This document shows positions 33,662-42,859 of a DNA stretch of 64,000 nucleotides, in pieces. This stretch comes from Saprospiraceae bacterium (lineage in GTDB: Bacteria > Bacteroidota > Bacteroidia > Chitinophagales > Saprospiraceae): assembly GCA_020628095.1 (NCBI GenBank), contig JAHDFP010000016.1, positions 1 to 64,000 on the forward strand, written 5' to 3'. Made by a program: the position numbers and the translations under genes. The stretch's first letter is position 1; every line of letters starts with the position of its first letter. The notes below the pieces were generated by a model. The model worked only from the letters and a program-made list of their open reading frames with translations, ran no database searches and was not told the origin of the DNA.

Positions 33662-33673
33662 AAAAGAAAAATC

Positions 33674-34408
33674 CTAGTTCTTGTTATAAAAATGCTCAGG
33701 ATCATGAGCACTAATAACATTCTCATTTCTGATATCAGACTCTAACAATCCATCTCGCAATCTTACGATACGGTGTGCATGCTCTGCAATCTCTGGCTCA
33801 TGCGTTACTAGTATCACTGTATTCCCATTATTATGAATCTCTTCAAAAATCGACATGATCTCTATAGAGGTCTTGGTATCCAGATTACCCGTCGGCTCAT
33901 CCGCTAATATAAGCGCAGGGTCATTGACCAAAGCACGTGCTATGGCGACACGTTGGCGCTGACCACCAGATAATTCGTTAGGCTTGTGGTCGACACGATC
34001 ACCTAGTCCTACCTGTGTCAATACATGCTCTGCTTTCTCCAGTCTTTTCTTTTTACCTAATCCAGAATAGACTAAGGGTAAGGCCACATTTTCTAAAGAA
34101 GATAACCTAGGCAGCAAGTTAAAGGTCTGAAAGACGAAGCCGATCTGCTTATTACGGACACTAGCCAGCTCTGAATCGGTCATTTCGCTGACCAATTGAT
34201 CTTTGAGCATATAAGTACCTGAAGTCGGGGTGTCGAGTAGGCCCAGGAGATTCATAAGGGTGGATTTACCTGATCCAGAGGGTCCCATGAGGGCAATATA
34301 CTCGTTGCGATGTATAGAGAGCGTGACGCCATCCAGTGCATGGACCTTCTCAGAACCCATCACGTAGGTCTTTTTGATATCCTCGATAGAAATGATCTGT
34401 TCGTTCAT
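33674..34408 (-). CDS. ABC transporter ATP-binding protein (LolD/MacB group)
   Basis: 244 residues. Walker [11 protein letters not shown]-loop [13 protein letters not shown], signature [15 protein letters not shown] and Walker [13 protein letters not shown] are all canonical. The [11 protein letters not shown] and NLDTKTS features are those of the LolD/MacB/FtsE group, which powers lipoprotein sorting, export or cell-envelope remodelling. No permease gene is adjacent in the window, so the partner is not known. Confidence 0.92.
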   Translation of the reverse strand: MNEQIISIEDIKKTYVMGSEKVHALDGVTLSIHRNEYIALMGPSGSGKSTLMNLLGLLDTPTSGTYMLKDQLVSEMTDSELASVRNKQIGFVFQTFNLLPRLSSLENVALPLVYSGLGKKKRLEKAEHVLTQVGLGDRVDHKPNELSGGQRQRVAIARALVNDPALILADEPTGNLDTKTSIEIMSIFEEIHNNGNTVILVTHEPEIAEHAHRIVRLRDGLLESDIRNENVISAHDPEHFYNKN

Positions 34409-34559
34409 GTTATTGATTTAAAGAATTAAACTGAAATAGTCTTATCCTTATTTTGAGAAGGCAATTTATAGATAACCTTCTTCTTAATTCAATTATTTAG
34501 ATAATCAAAGACGCTTAATCGTCTAAATACTTAATTTGCGTTGATTTTTGTGCAATTAT

Positions 34560-35219
34560 ATGACGGAAAACCAATCATCAAACTCTAAAATAAAGCATAT
34601 TGCCATTGCTGGTAATATAGGCGCTGGTAAGACGACCCTCTGTGAGATGCTGGGCAATCATTTTGACTGGGAGGTCCATTATGAGGATGCTAATACTAAT
34701 CCTTATCTCAGCGACTTCTACGATGACATGCATCGCTGGTCGTTCAATCTACAGATTTACTTTCTTAACTCCCGCTACCAGCAGATACTAAAGATACAGC
34801 AAGGCGATCATGTCGTGATACAGGATCGGACTATCTATGAGGATGCCCATATATTCGCACCCAATCTCTATGAAATGGGACTGATGTCCAAAAGAGATTT
34901 TGATAATTACAAAAGCCTCTTTGAGACAATGACCTCTCAGATCAATCCACCCGACCTATTGATCTATCTTAAAGCGAGTATTCCTAAGCTCGTAGAGCAT
35001 ATCCACAAGCGCGGCAGAGATTATGAGGGCAGCATCAGCCTAGACTATCTCAAGAGACTTAACGACAAATACAACAACTGGATCAACAGTTATCGTCATG
35101 GTAAATTGCTGATCGTCGATGCGGACAACACAGATTTCAAAAAAAATCAAGAAGATTTCGGTAACATAGTCGGAGAAATCAACTCTAAGCTATATGGATT
35201 GTTCAGTGATAAAGAATAA
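34560..35219 (+). CDS. Deoxynucleoside kinase
   Basis: 219 residues from ATG 34560. A TTG four codons upstream is possible, but the ATG is preferred. P-loop GNIGAGKTT, then DRTIYEDAHIFA (the ERS/DRS motif with the catalytic carboxylate region) and a lid with Arg residues (HKRGRDYEG) match the dNK family. It phosphorylates deoxynucleosides in the salvage pathway; specificity (dA/dG versus dC) is not readable. It is 12 bases before the yggS gene, so probably one operon. Confidence 0.9.
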   Translation: MTENQSSNSKIKHIAIAGNIGAGKTTLCEMLGNHFDWEVHYEDANTNPYLSDFYDDMHRWSFNLQIYFLNSRYQQILKIQQGDHVVIQDRTIYEDAHIFAPNLYEMGLMSKRDFDNYKSLFETMTSQINPPDLLIYLKASIPKLVEHIHKRGRDYEGSISLDYLKRLNDKYNNWINSYRHGKLLIVDADNTDFKKNQEDFGNIVGEINSKLYGLFSDKE

Positions 35220-35231
35220 TCCACTGTAGCC

Positions 35232-35885
35232 ATGGTAGAGTTTTCCGCATTAAAGAAAGAAATAGAAGATCGGGGTGTACAACTCGTCGCCGTCTCCAAG
35301 ACAAGAAGTGTATCAGAAATTATGTCTCTATATAATCAGGGACAAAGACACTTCGGAGAAAATCGTGTACAAGAACTGGTGCAAAAAAAAGATGAGCTGC
35401 CCTCTGACATCCACTGGCATCTCATTGGCCAACTACAAAAAAACAAAGTCAAATACATCAGCCCTTTCGTCCATTGCATCCAGTCTGTAGACAGCCTCTC
35501 ACTCGCCGAAAAAATAAACAAAGAAGCCCAAAAGCACCAAAGAAAAATCAACATCCTATTACAAATCAAAATAGGTCAGGAAGCCAGCAAGTCAGGATAC
35601 GACATCGACATACTAAAAGAGGAAATACAACAACTCACAACCCTATCTAACCTATCCATTAACGGGGCTATGGGCATCGGAACATTTACCTCCGACGAAG
35701 ATGTTACGCGCGCAGAATTTAATAGGCTAAAGGGGTATTATGATTTACTTAAGGCGGAGCATTTTTCTACCGTTGACTCTTTCAAGGAGGTGTCTATGGG
35801 TATGTCGGGGGATTATAGGTTGGCTATGGATTGTGGGAGTACGGTTGTAAGGATTGGGAGTTTGTTGTTTGGGAGGCGGGGGTAG
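35232..35885 (+). CDS. yggS: YggS-family PLP-binding homeostasis protein
   Basis: 217 residues. The Lys that binds pyridoxal phosphate is in LVAVSKTRS. The family sequence HFGENRVQEL, WHLIGQLQKNK, and C-terminal MGMSGDYRLAM and VRIGSLLFGRR are all present. YggS/PLPBP proteins control PLP and amino/keto-acid pools and have no known catalytic activity. It directly precedes the Lamassu-like defence island, with 110 bases between. Confidence 0.95.
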   Translation: MVEFSALKKEIEDRGVQLVAVSKTRSVSEIMSLYNQGQRHFGENRVQELVQKKDELPSDIHWHLIGQLQKNKVKYISPFVHCIQSVDSLSLAEKINKEAQKHQRKINILLQIKIGQEASKSGYDIDILKEEIQQLTTLSNLSINGAMGIGTFTSDEDVTRAEFNRLKGYYDLLKAEHFSTVDSFKEVSMGMSGDYRLAMDCGSTVVRIGSLLFGRRG

Positions 35886-35995
35886 TATTGAACTTGGACT
35901 GCATCTTATAAATAACGCATAAATATGAAAATAATAGATCTGCCTTTTGGTAGAAGGTGTTTGTGAGGCAGGTATGATCAACTAAAAAAATAGTA

Positions 35996-37225
35996 TTGAA
36001 TAGAAGGATAGAAAATACATCAAGCCAGAATGACCCAGGAGATGACACTTTAAAGCGTTATCGCTATCAATGCACCTATGCTGCATTATTATCTATTGGA
36101 ATAATAAAAGAGAGTACTATAATCAATAAAGTATATTGCGAACACCATGAGGACGTTTTAATAAAACTTAGCAATGGGAAATTTAGTGGCATTCAAATAA
36201 AAACAAGAAATCTAAATCTTGGCGCATTTGATGCAAATGATGAGGCTATTGTCAAATCTACAAAAAGGTTTATAGAATTAGATATTCAATTTCCAAATCA
36301 ATTTCAATCTTTTGTTTTAGCAACTAATGTTGGTTTCTTAAAAAAAGAAAATGCAAAAGGGCTTGATTTTATTCTGACTCAATTAAAAGAAAATAAAGCC
36401 ATTTCAAACGGGAATATAAAGAAATGGATCAAAAAATTTGCGACACAATTAGGAACCACTGAAGCCATTGTTAAATCCGTCTTAAAGAAGATAAATTTAA
36501 AATCAGATATTGGCAGTATTGAAACAATAGACGTCACTCTTTTGAGAGAATTAGGTGAATTAAAACAATTGGATGATGCAACTTACGCTGAACTGAAATC
36601 TATCACAGATAAGTTAATTCTTCATCATATTAATGCATCATCTCTAAAATACAGAGATCCATTACATGAGCATTTTGTCCTCAATACAAATCCAGAAAAA
36701 GAAGAAGCCAAAGAAAAAATTACTGGCAAGTCCATTGACGAAGGTATTGTTTTAGGGATAATAGATGAAGTTCTAACTGACAAAGTTAAAATACACCTCA
36801 AAGACAATATGCCCACTGATTTATCGAGTACTAAAAAACTAGAAATAAAGTTGGATGCCGGCGGAGTATCCTATGACAACTTAGAACTATTAAAGGACAA
36901 CAAAAGCTCAATGGAGTTCAAATTAGCTTCATGGATTCATAAATACAGCGAAAAAACTGCCAGAGAAAGATACAATCAAATAAAAACAATAGTGCAAACA
37001 GAATGTCAAAATGCTCACGATACCAACATCACAGGAGATGAAGATATGACTAAACCAACGAACGGAACTAAAATGCTAATTCAAATCAGAAAAGAATTAA
37101 AAGATAGATATAAGTCAGATAAGACATCATTTTTTGATTGTATACCAGAACACTTATATGGAATGGCTGCTATTTTAACTGAAGAGTGTAAAATTTGGTG
37201 GAGCGAAAAATTTAAAATCGACTGA
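35996..37225 (+). CDS. Lamassu-like effector: Cap4/DUF4297 dsDNA nuclease with C-terminal ABC-3C domain
   Basis: 409 residues with a TTG start at 35996; no ATG exists in the first ~250 codons, so TTG is needed. The N-terminal DUF4297 domain (about 12-200) begins DPGDDTLKRYRYQ and carries the PD-(D/E)XK-type site ED...GIQIKTR (Glu52/Asp53 and Gln67-x-Lys69). The remaining ~200 residues match the kind of C-terminal domain found in ABC-three-component effectors, recognised only by context. In DdmA/LmuA proteins such a nuclease degrades DNA of plasmids or phages after activation by the SMC partner. Its TGA overlaps the next ATG by one base (TGATG). Codon use is markedly AT-rich compared with the flanking genes. 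Confidence 0.82.
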   Translation: MNRRIENTSSQNDPGDDTLKRYRYQCTYAALLSIGIIKESTIINKVYCEHHEDVLIKLSNGKFSGIQIKTRNLNLGAFDANDEAIVKSTKRFIELDIQFPNQFQSFVLATNVGFLKKENAKGLDFILTQLKENKAISNGNIKKWIKKFATQLGTTEAIVKSVLKKINLKSDIGSIETIDVTLLRELGELKQLDDATYAELKSITDKLILHHINASSLKYRDPLHEHFVLNTNPEKEEAKEKITGKSIDEGIVLGIIDEVLTDKVKIHLKDNMPTDLSSTKKLEIKLDAGGVSYDNLELLKDNKSSMEFKLASWIHKYSEKTARERYNQIKTIVQTECQNAHDTNITGDEDMTKPTNGTKMLIQIRKELKDRYKSDKTSFFDCIPEHLYGMAAILTEECKIWWSEKFKID

Positions 37226-37788
37226 TGGATTTATTTCAAATATTTAAAGAGCTTGATAAAAATGAAGATATTCATCTGGGTAGACTTTTAATTCTAATTA
37301 ATGCCTTCAGTGAAGAAGATAATTCAAAGAAAATAGAAGGATTAACTAAGCTTGCTAAACTTGACTTTTTATTGAGGTACCCTAATTATCTTGAAATTGC
37401 GCTTAGAGAAAGGGGGAGAAAAAAGTTTGACTTGCAAATAAAGGAATATGAACGGACAAGTGTCGAATCCAAAATGGTAAGATATAAATACGGCCCTTGG
37501 GATTTTAGATATAGAAAGTTCATTAACCTACTAATTGGAAAAGGGCTAGTTGAATATGAGCAAAAAGGAAAGACGATTAATATAGGAATTACGAAAAGAG
37601 GAAAAGATATTACAAATTCACTAATCGAATCTAAACTTTTTGATAGTGTAAATATTCGTGCCAATTTAATTAGAAAAAACTTTGACATAGGCGCATCTGC
37701 ATTAATGAGATTTATCTATAGTACATTTCCTGAGATTGGTGATTTAAAAATGGGAAGCAACATAAATTCAGGAAAAAATGAAATTTAG
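37225..37788 (+). CDS. Small middle component of Lamassu/DdmB (LmuC)-like system
   Basis: 187 residues, no clear catalytic motif. An N-terminal helical part is followed by a winged-helix-like segment (YKYGPWDFRYRKFINLLIGKGLVEYEQKGKTINIGITKRGKDI), as described for middle components of ABC-3C systems. Position, length and overlap with both neighbours fit DdmB/LmuC, which bridges the nuclease and the SMC-like ATPase. ATG overlaps the effector stop by one base; the last 11 bases overlap the ATPase start. The family assignment rests mainly on context. Confidence 0.65.
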   Translation: MDLFQIFKELDKNEDIHLGRLLILINAFSEEDNSKKIEGLTKLAKLDFLLRYPNYLEIALRERGRKKFDLQIKEYERTSVESKMVRYKYGPWDFRYRKFINLLIGKGLVEYEQKGKTINIGITKRGKDITNSLIESKLFDSVNIRANLIRKNFDIGASALMRFIYSTFPEIGDLKMGSNINSGKNEI

Positions 37789-39721
37789 ATTAAAGGTATT
37801 GACTCTTCAATGCAAAAAATCACGCGAGATTATAGATTTAGATCATCAAGTATGTTTTTTTCATGGAAAAATAAGTGCGGGTAAATCTTCAATTGTTCGG
37901 CTAATAAATTTTTGTTTGGGAGGAAAACTTGAGATGACTACCGCTTTATCTCAAGAGATGGTATCAGCCTCATTGATTCTTTATATATCCACACATAAAG
38001 TTATCCTTGAAAGATCGAGGGAATCAAAGGAAATTCAAGTTTCTTGGAAAGAAAAAGACTCTGACCCTTTTACTGTACTTGCACCGATAAACAAAACAGA
38101 TAAATCAATATGGAATGACAACATATTCAATTTTAGTGATTTAATTTTTCATTTAGTTGGACTAATACCTCCAAAAGTCCGAAGAAGTAAATTGGAAGAG
38201 GATTCACCACTAATAAGGCTCAGTATTAGAGATGTCTTTTGGTATTGCTATTTAGACCAAGACCACTTAGATTCATCATTTTTCAGACTAGAAGATACAT
38301 TCAAGAGAAATAAAAGTAGAGATGTTATGAAATTTTCTACTGGATTTTATTCACAAAAACTCAATAGTTTAGAAATAGATTATGAAGAAAATGTTAAGGA
38401 TAAAGCTGGAAAATTATCAGCTGTTCAAGAGCTGAATAAATTCTTAGAAAAGTTTGGTTATGACTCGACAGAAACTATTGAATCAGAAATAAGGAAAATC
38501 AAAGAAAAGATAGAAACCGTATTAAAGGTAAGAAGTGAACTGGAAAAAGGATATAGGAGTGAAACTCATTCAACAGATGACCTAAGGAGGAAAATATACA
38601 GGGGTATTGAACAAATTAAAACTCAGGAAACAATTGTATATGACTTAAGAAATAGAATACTTGAGCAAAAGACTTTAAAATCAGAACTTATAGCTTCAAA
38701 ATATAAGTTGGCAAAAAGTCAGCAAGTAGATAACATTTTATCAGGTGTTAATTTTGAATCTTGTCCACAATGTGGTGAAAACTTAAAAAATAGAACAATA
38801 GCAGAAGATAAATGCAACCTATGCTTATCTCCAAAAAACAAGAGTGAACTTAAAACAGATCTTGAACCAGATATAATCAGATTAGATATTGATGATAGGA
38901 TTAAAGATCTAGAGAATTCAATAATTAAACATACAAAGGCCTTATTAAATAATGAAAAACAACTTAAATACTTTACCAAAGAAAAGAATGAATTAGACGA
39001 TCAACTTCAAGAATCCTTAAGTACATATGAATCTAAAATGTTATCCAATTTTAGAGAGAATGAAAGAGATTTGGCAACGCTAAGAGAAAGATTAAAAGCC
39101 AAAAATGACGTAATAAAAATACCCATTGAAATAGAAAATCTAGAAAAATCAGCTAATGACCTTGATCTAATAATTAAAAAACTCAGAGAGAAAATAATTC
39201 AAGAAAAGAATAAACTTAATTCAGCCAATAAATTTATTTCTGAATTGGAAAACATATTCAAATCTTACCTTCTTGAAGTTGGAGTTCCAGGAGTTACCAA
39301 AAGTGATAAAATAGAAATCAATAGAAAGACTTGGGAGGTTTGGGTACTTCCAAAAGGAGATGAAAATTATAAGTGGAACTTCTATAATGCAGGAAGTGGT
39401 GGAAAAAAAACTCTATTCAATGTTTGTTATGCTTTGGCGGTGCACTCACTTTGTTCTGAAAATGAACTGCCGATACCTTCAATCTTAATAATAGATACAC
39501 CAATGAAGAATATAGGCGAAGATGTCAATGAAGATCTTTTTTCTAAATTTTATAGATTATTATATAGACTAGCAATAACCTCGTTAAAGAATACTCAATT
39601 TATTATTGTTGACAAAGAGTACAATGATCCACAAAATGAAGAATTAGATATTATCAGCAGGTATATGACTCCGGATGAAGATGAAAATCCTCCCTTGGTA
39701 AGTTACTACAGAGGTGCATAA
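37778..39721 (+). CDS. SMC/Rad50-like ATPase of Lamassu/DdmC (LmuB) type with zinc knuckle
   Basis: 647 residues. Walker A is GKISAGKSS (30-38). The C-terminal head has NAGSGGKKTL (538-547) in the position of the ABC signature and Walker B ILIIDTP (569-575). Between them are two coiled-coil arms (~195-315 and ~370-490) joined at a CPQC...CNLC knuckle (Cys329, 332, 346, 349), a zinc site analogous to the Rad50 hook. Length and layout match DdmC/LmuB, which senses foreign DNA and releases the nuclease effector. It is the last gene of the three-gene unit, with high A+T content. Confidence 0.82.
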   Translation: MKFRLKVLTLQCKKSREIIDLDHQVCFFHGKISAGKSSIVRLINFCLGGKLEMTTALSQEMVSASLILYISTHKVILERSRESKEIQVSWKEKDSDPFTVLAPINKTDKSIWNDNIFNFSDLIFHLVGLIPPKVRRSKLEEDSPLIRLSIRDVFWYCYLDQDHLDSSFFRLEDTFKRNKSRDVMKFSTGFYSQKLNSLEIDYEENVKDKAGKLSAVQELNKFLEKFGYDSTETIESEIRKIKEKIETVLKVRSELEKGYRSETHSTDDLRRKIYRGIEQIKTQETIVYDLRNRILEQKTLKSELIASKYKLAKSQQVDNILSGVNFESCPQCGENLKNRTIAEDKCNLCLSPKNKSELKTDLEPDIIRLDIDDRIKDLENSIIKHTKALLNNEKQLKYFTKEKNELDDQLQESLSTYESKMLSNFRENERDLATLRERLKAKNDVIKIPIEIENLEKSANDLDLIIKKLREKIIQEKNKLNSANKFISELENIFKSYLLEVGVPGVTKSDKIEINRKTWEVWVLPKGDENYKWNFYNAGSGGKKTLFNVCYALAVHSLCSENELPIPSILIIDTPMKNIGEDVNEDLFSKFYRLLYRLAITSLKNTQFIIVDKEYNDPQNEELDIISRYMTPDEDENPPLVSYYRGA

Positions 39722-39753
39722 AATTACAATTCTCCGATATATTTTTGAACCCC

Positions 39754-39918
39754 CTAAATCTTACTTATCACCCGAGTCATATTAAGGTCTTTACCCATAA
39801 GCCTAACCATATAGACACCTGATTCCCATCCTGAGATATCAATACTGTCTGTTACCTCCCCACGTAATACCAATCGACCATTATAAGATAAGATTTGGTG
39901 GTTTAATGCCAGAGCAAT
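39754..39918 (-). pseudogene. Decayed fragment of a T9SS type A sorting domain
   Basis: The minus strand encodes about 54 residues ending ...GVYMVRLMGKDLNMTRVISKI and a TAG at 39756-39754. HQILSYNGRLVLRG and ISGWESGVYMVRL are typical of T9SS C-terminal sorting domains. An in-frame TAA at 39921-39919 cuts the frame on its 5' side, and there is no start codon with a signal sequence. It is therefore the tail of a lost secreted protein. It lies between the defence island and the tRNA-Arg gene. Confidence 0.75.
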
Positions 39919-39946
39919 TTATATTACAACCTACACTCCCACCAAC

Positions 39947-39985
39947 AAAAAAAGCGCAAAACATATTAATCCATGCTTTGCGCTT
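39947..39985 (-). terminator. Terminator after tRNA-Arg
   Basis: On the minus strand AAGCGCAAAGC pairs with GTTTTGCGCTT and runs into TTTTTTT. It lies 8 bases beyond the tRNA 3' end. Confidence 0.7.
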
Positions 39986-39992
39986 ATAAGAG

Positions 39993-40066
39993 TGACCACA
40001 GGAGGAGTCGAACCCCCAACCTCCTGAGCCGTAATCAGGTACTCTATCCAATTGAGCTATGTGGCC
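39993..40066 (-). tRNA. tRNA-Arg (ACG)
   Basis: 74 bases, CCA not encoded. Acceptor stem GGCCACA / TGTGGTC with discriminator A, D arm GCTC...GAGT, anticodon stem CCTGA / TCAGG with loop TTACGGC (anticodon ACG, so Arg CGU), and T arm GGGGG-TTCGACT-CCTCC. The 3' end points toward the AT-rich defence island. No second copy of the 3' end is visible on the far side of the island. Confidence 0.95.
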
Positions 40067-40133
40067 ATTAAAATCCTAAAACAAATATATAGCTTTCTGT
40101 CTTGCTGTCTAATAATGGGCAGATAATAATTTA

Positions 40134-42230
40134 CTATCTGATGAGGGTAATGCTGCCTGATGTTTGTCTTTGTTCGCCGTTGGTTTCGTAGTAGGCGTAG
40201 TAGACATAGACACCTTGGGCGAGTGCCTTTCCTTGTCGGGTGCCATCCCATGGGGTATTGACGTCTTGGGTAGAAAAGACGACAGATCCATATCTATCAT
40301 AGATATCTACCGTATAGTTCTCTACCTCACAGTTGGATTGTATGCCAAAGCGGGCATTGGGTCCCGTATCATTAGGGTTAAAGACATTGGCGAAATAGGG
40401 ATTGCAGATATAAGAAACGTCTATGCTGTACTGGTAGGTACAATTCTTATCAGAGACTACTGACAAGTTATACTTGGCGACCCCTTCGTTTCCTTTTATG
40501 ATAGGATTAGGGCAATCGGGGCAACTAAGACCCGTCGAAGGCTCCCATAAGACTGTATAACTATCAGGTACTTCGTTATCGAACATATACTCGCCTCCAT
40601 AATCCAGCTCTACAGAAGTCTGTATATCTACATAGTCAATGTCTGGATCTAGGAGCGAAAGAAAAATAGTCGAGTCACAGCCTAGAGCATTGGTCAATAT
40701 GATAGAGGTATCTACAGGACTTATCAGCGTATAACCGTTATAATCAAAAAAGTCACCAGCACAGACTTCTCTCGTGAGTGATTCTGACGAGTTACTCAGC
40801 ACTTCTATGTTGACTTGCACTAGAGAATCACAACCGTCCGCATCGGTAAGGATCGCTTCGCCTTGATTATAGTTTTCGTCAAAGGTCTGATCACCGAGCT
40901 TGACCTCAAAACCAGATCCCTCACAGGTCTGATAATAGGCTTCACTGATAGGGACCTCTGTCCATATTATTTCCGTGGTTATTACAGAATCACAATTTTG
41001 GGCATTGGTGATAACAGAAGCATAGACATCCTCTGCGAATGCCTCGGTTCCATCAGGCAGTGTATAGGCCTGATTAGGGCATTTGGTTATCTGGGTTGTA
41101 GACTCCGTGTTACTATAGAAAGTCAAGTCTACCATAACCAGTGAATCACAGCCGTATTGGTCTGTAAGTATTTCTTCTCCTACCGGACGATCTTGATTAT
41201 AGTTTTGGTCATTGATGCTGACGGAGTAATCGTCTCCTTCGCATCCGGTGTACTCTATCAGGGTTACGGGATTCTCTGAGAAAGTGACATTGGTTATAAT
41301 TGTGGAGTCACAGCCCGCTTGATTGAGCAGGGCCGTTAAGTATACACCCTCATCCACGACAGTATCACCGTCGGGTAATTCGTATTCGTCATCTGGGCAT
41401 TTGACGATAGACTCTTCTGTGGTGCTGCCGACATTGGCCAGTTCGCAACCTAGCGCCATGATATTGCAGGCGAGGATGTCATTGGAGTTGATGACGTTAC
41501 CATTATCAGAGACTCGTCCTGCACCACCGCTGCATATAATACCGACATCGGCTAGTAAGAGGTCATTAGTCTCACTATCTAGTACGATAGTCGGTCGACC
41601 ATTGCGATCTCTTGCCAGGATAGATGCTCCTGTCACAGGGATACTTCTATAATGAGCCTGAAAGGTTCCTCCCTGATTAAACTCTGACAACGACCCAAAA
41701 GGACCATCGAATATATTTATGCCAGAGGTCTCTCCTGGACGGTTAGGATTGCTGTTATTATTATCTATGCGATAACCCCAGCTTTCGCTTTCTTTTTGAA
41801 AAGCGATGACAAGATTTTCTTCACATAGTACAGACCATCGTTTGACCGTATCTATATATTCTGGTTCTATAGTAGAGGGTTCTTCTGTTGCGAATGCACC
41901 TAGTATTATAATATCACAACCCAGTTCTGATAATCGTTCTGTGCTCATATCGCTCCGCCTTAGTCCTTGGAGTTGCACCGCGCAGGGCGAAACACCCGTC
42001 GCGCCAAAATTATTAGGATTACGCAACTTAGCATTGATACCTATCATGGCTTCGCCATCGAGGGTATAATCACAATCAAAATCAAAGACACTCGTATTAG
42101 GATAGCAAAATTCGCTGGCGGGTGTATGGCAGATTATCAGCCGTGAATCTGTATCACAACAATCTTGCGCCAATAAAATACCATGACCAGCACTTAGCCA
42201 TATAATAAGGGATACAATAAGGTGTCTCAA
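40134..42230 (-). CDS. Large secreted protein with gliding motility-associated C-terminal domain
   Basis: 698 residues with a signal peptide (cleavage near LLAQ). Residues ~25-280 have a Cys-rich N-terminal part that I do not recognise. Residues ~285-545 hold about five repeats that each contain a Cys-x-x-x-x-Tyr/Phe-x-L-P-D-G or similar strand and a GCDS element, found in large Bacteroidota adhesin-like proteins. The last ~90 residues (CNPYFANVFNPN...YDRYGSVVFSTQDVN..WDG) are the gliding motility-associated type B sorting domain of T9SS cargo. Expected location: cell surface. Confidence 0.88.
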   Translation of the reverse strand: MRHLIVSLIIWLSAGHGILLAQDCCDTDSRLIICHTPASEFCYPNTSVFDFDCDYTLDGEAMIGINAKLRNPNNFGATGVSPCAVQLQGLRRSDMSTERLSELGCDIIILGAFATEEPSTIEPEYIDTVKRWSVLCEENLVIAFQKESESWGYRIDNNNSNPNRPGETSGINIFDGPFGSLSEFNQGGTFQAHYRSIPVTGASILARDRNGRPTIVLDSETNDLLLADVGIICSGGAGRVSDNGNVINSNDILACNIMALGCELANVGSTTEESIVKCPDDEYELPDGDTVVDEGVYLTALLNQAGCDSTIITNVTFSENPVTLIEYTGCEGDDYSVSINDQNYNQDRPVGEEILTDQYGCDSLVMVDLTFYSNTESTTQITKCPNQAYTLPDGTEAFAEDVYASVITNAQNCDSVITTEIIWTEVPISEAYYQTCEGSGFEVKLGDQTFDENYNQGEAILTDADGCDSLVQVNIEVLSNSSESLTREVCAGDFFDYNGYTLISPVDTSIILTNALGCDSTIFLSLLDPDIDYVDIQTSVELDYGGEYMFDNEVPDSYTVLWEPSTGLSCPDCPNPIIKGNEGVAKYNLSVVSDKNCTYQYSIDVSYICNPYFANVFNPNDTGPNARFGIQSNCEVENYTVDIYDRYGSVVFSTQDVNTPWDGTRQGKALAQGVYVYYAYYETNGEQRQTSGSITLIR

Positions 42231-42378
42231 AGTTGTTATTTTGATAGTATGATAAATGTACTCGTAATACGACGGATATAAGAGAATCGTTGCATCAGAC
42301 TTATTTTATATGATAATAAGTTGATCTTTGAGACATTATCGTATTAAATTGATAAGTCATAATCCTATTTCGATAATA

Positions 42379-42786
42379 ATGTCAGTAAAAGTAGCGACGC
42401 CCGTCATCATAGAAAAACCTAAGGTAGACATCGCACCAGAGTTGCTCGCCGAGATACAATCTCAGGTACACGAGCAAGGTCAAGTGGTCGTGCATTGCTT
42501 ACAGGAAGTCTGGTTTCCGACATTGATAAGGATATGGCCGACGACATTTCTTTTTGATAGGCACTCAGACCACTCATCCAGGCTCGTCCATGCGGAGAAT
42601 ATCACCTATTACCCTCAGTGGAAGCCTATAGACATTGGCGAAAATTATTTTACACTCATTTTCTCAGGCCTACCTGATCATTGCGCCGTCTTTGATCTTA
42701 TAGAGCAATGTGATAACCAGAATGGTGCCTTCCGCGTCAAAGGCATCACACGCAATGAGACCGATGTATACTATGTCAGGTTATAA
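42379..42786 (+). CDS. Hypothetical protein
   Basis: 135 residues from the ATG at 42379 (MSVKVATPV). The frame is open 17 codons further upstream, but that extension is basic and lies in the intergenic region before the divergent gene. There is no signal peptide and no motif I recognise. Notable are HCLQEVWFPTLIRIWPTTFLFDRHSDHSSRLVHAENIT and a C-terminal FRVKGITRNETDVYYVRL strand, suggesting a small mixed alpha/beta cytosolic protein. Confidence 0.5.
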   Translation: MSVKVATPVIIEKPKVDIAPELLAEIQSQVHEQGQVVVHCLQEVWFPTLIRIWPTTFLFDRHSDHSSRLVHAENITYYPQWKPIDIGENYFTLIFSGLPDHCAVFDLIEQCDNQNGAFRVKGITRNETDVYYVRL

Positions 42787-42848
42787 AAAAAAGATAGCCT
42801 CCGTACAGAGACTATCTTCCATATTATATAAAGCAAAAGGGCTTTATT
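42785..42848 (-). terminator. Hairpins between convergent genes, terminator on minus strand
   Basis: AAGATAG (42791-42797) pairs with CTATCTT (42812-42818); on the minus strand this is followed by TTTTTTTT. A second small stem, ATAAAGC / GCTTTAT, lies at about 42828-42848. The pair can end transcription from both sides. Confidence 0.6.
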
Positions 42849-42859
42849 GTTTCTTTTGG

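Noticed and set aside
35886-39992. Integrative element with tRNA attachment sites
   Set aside because: No integrase gene and no second copy of the tRNA 3' end on the far side of the island.
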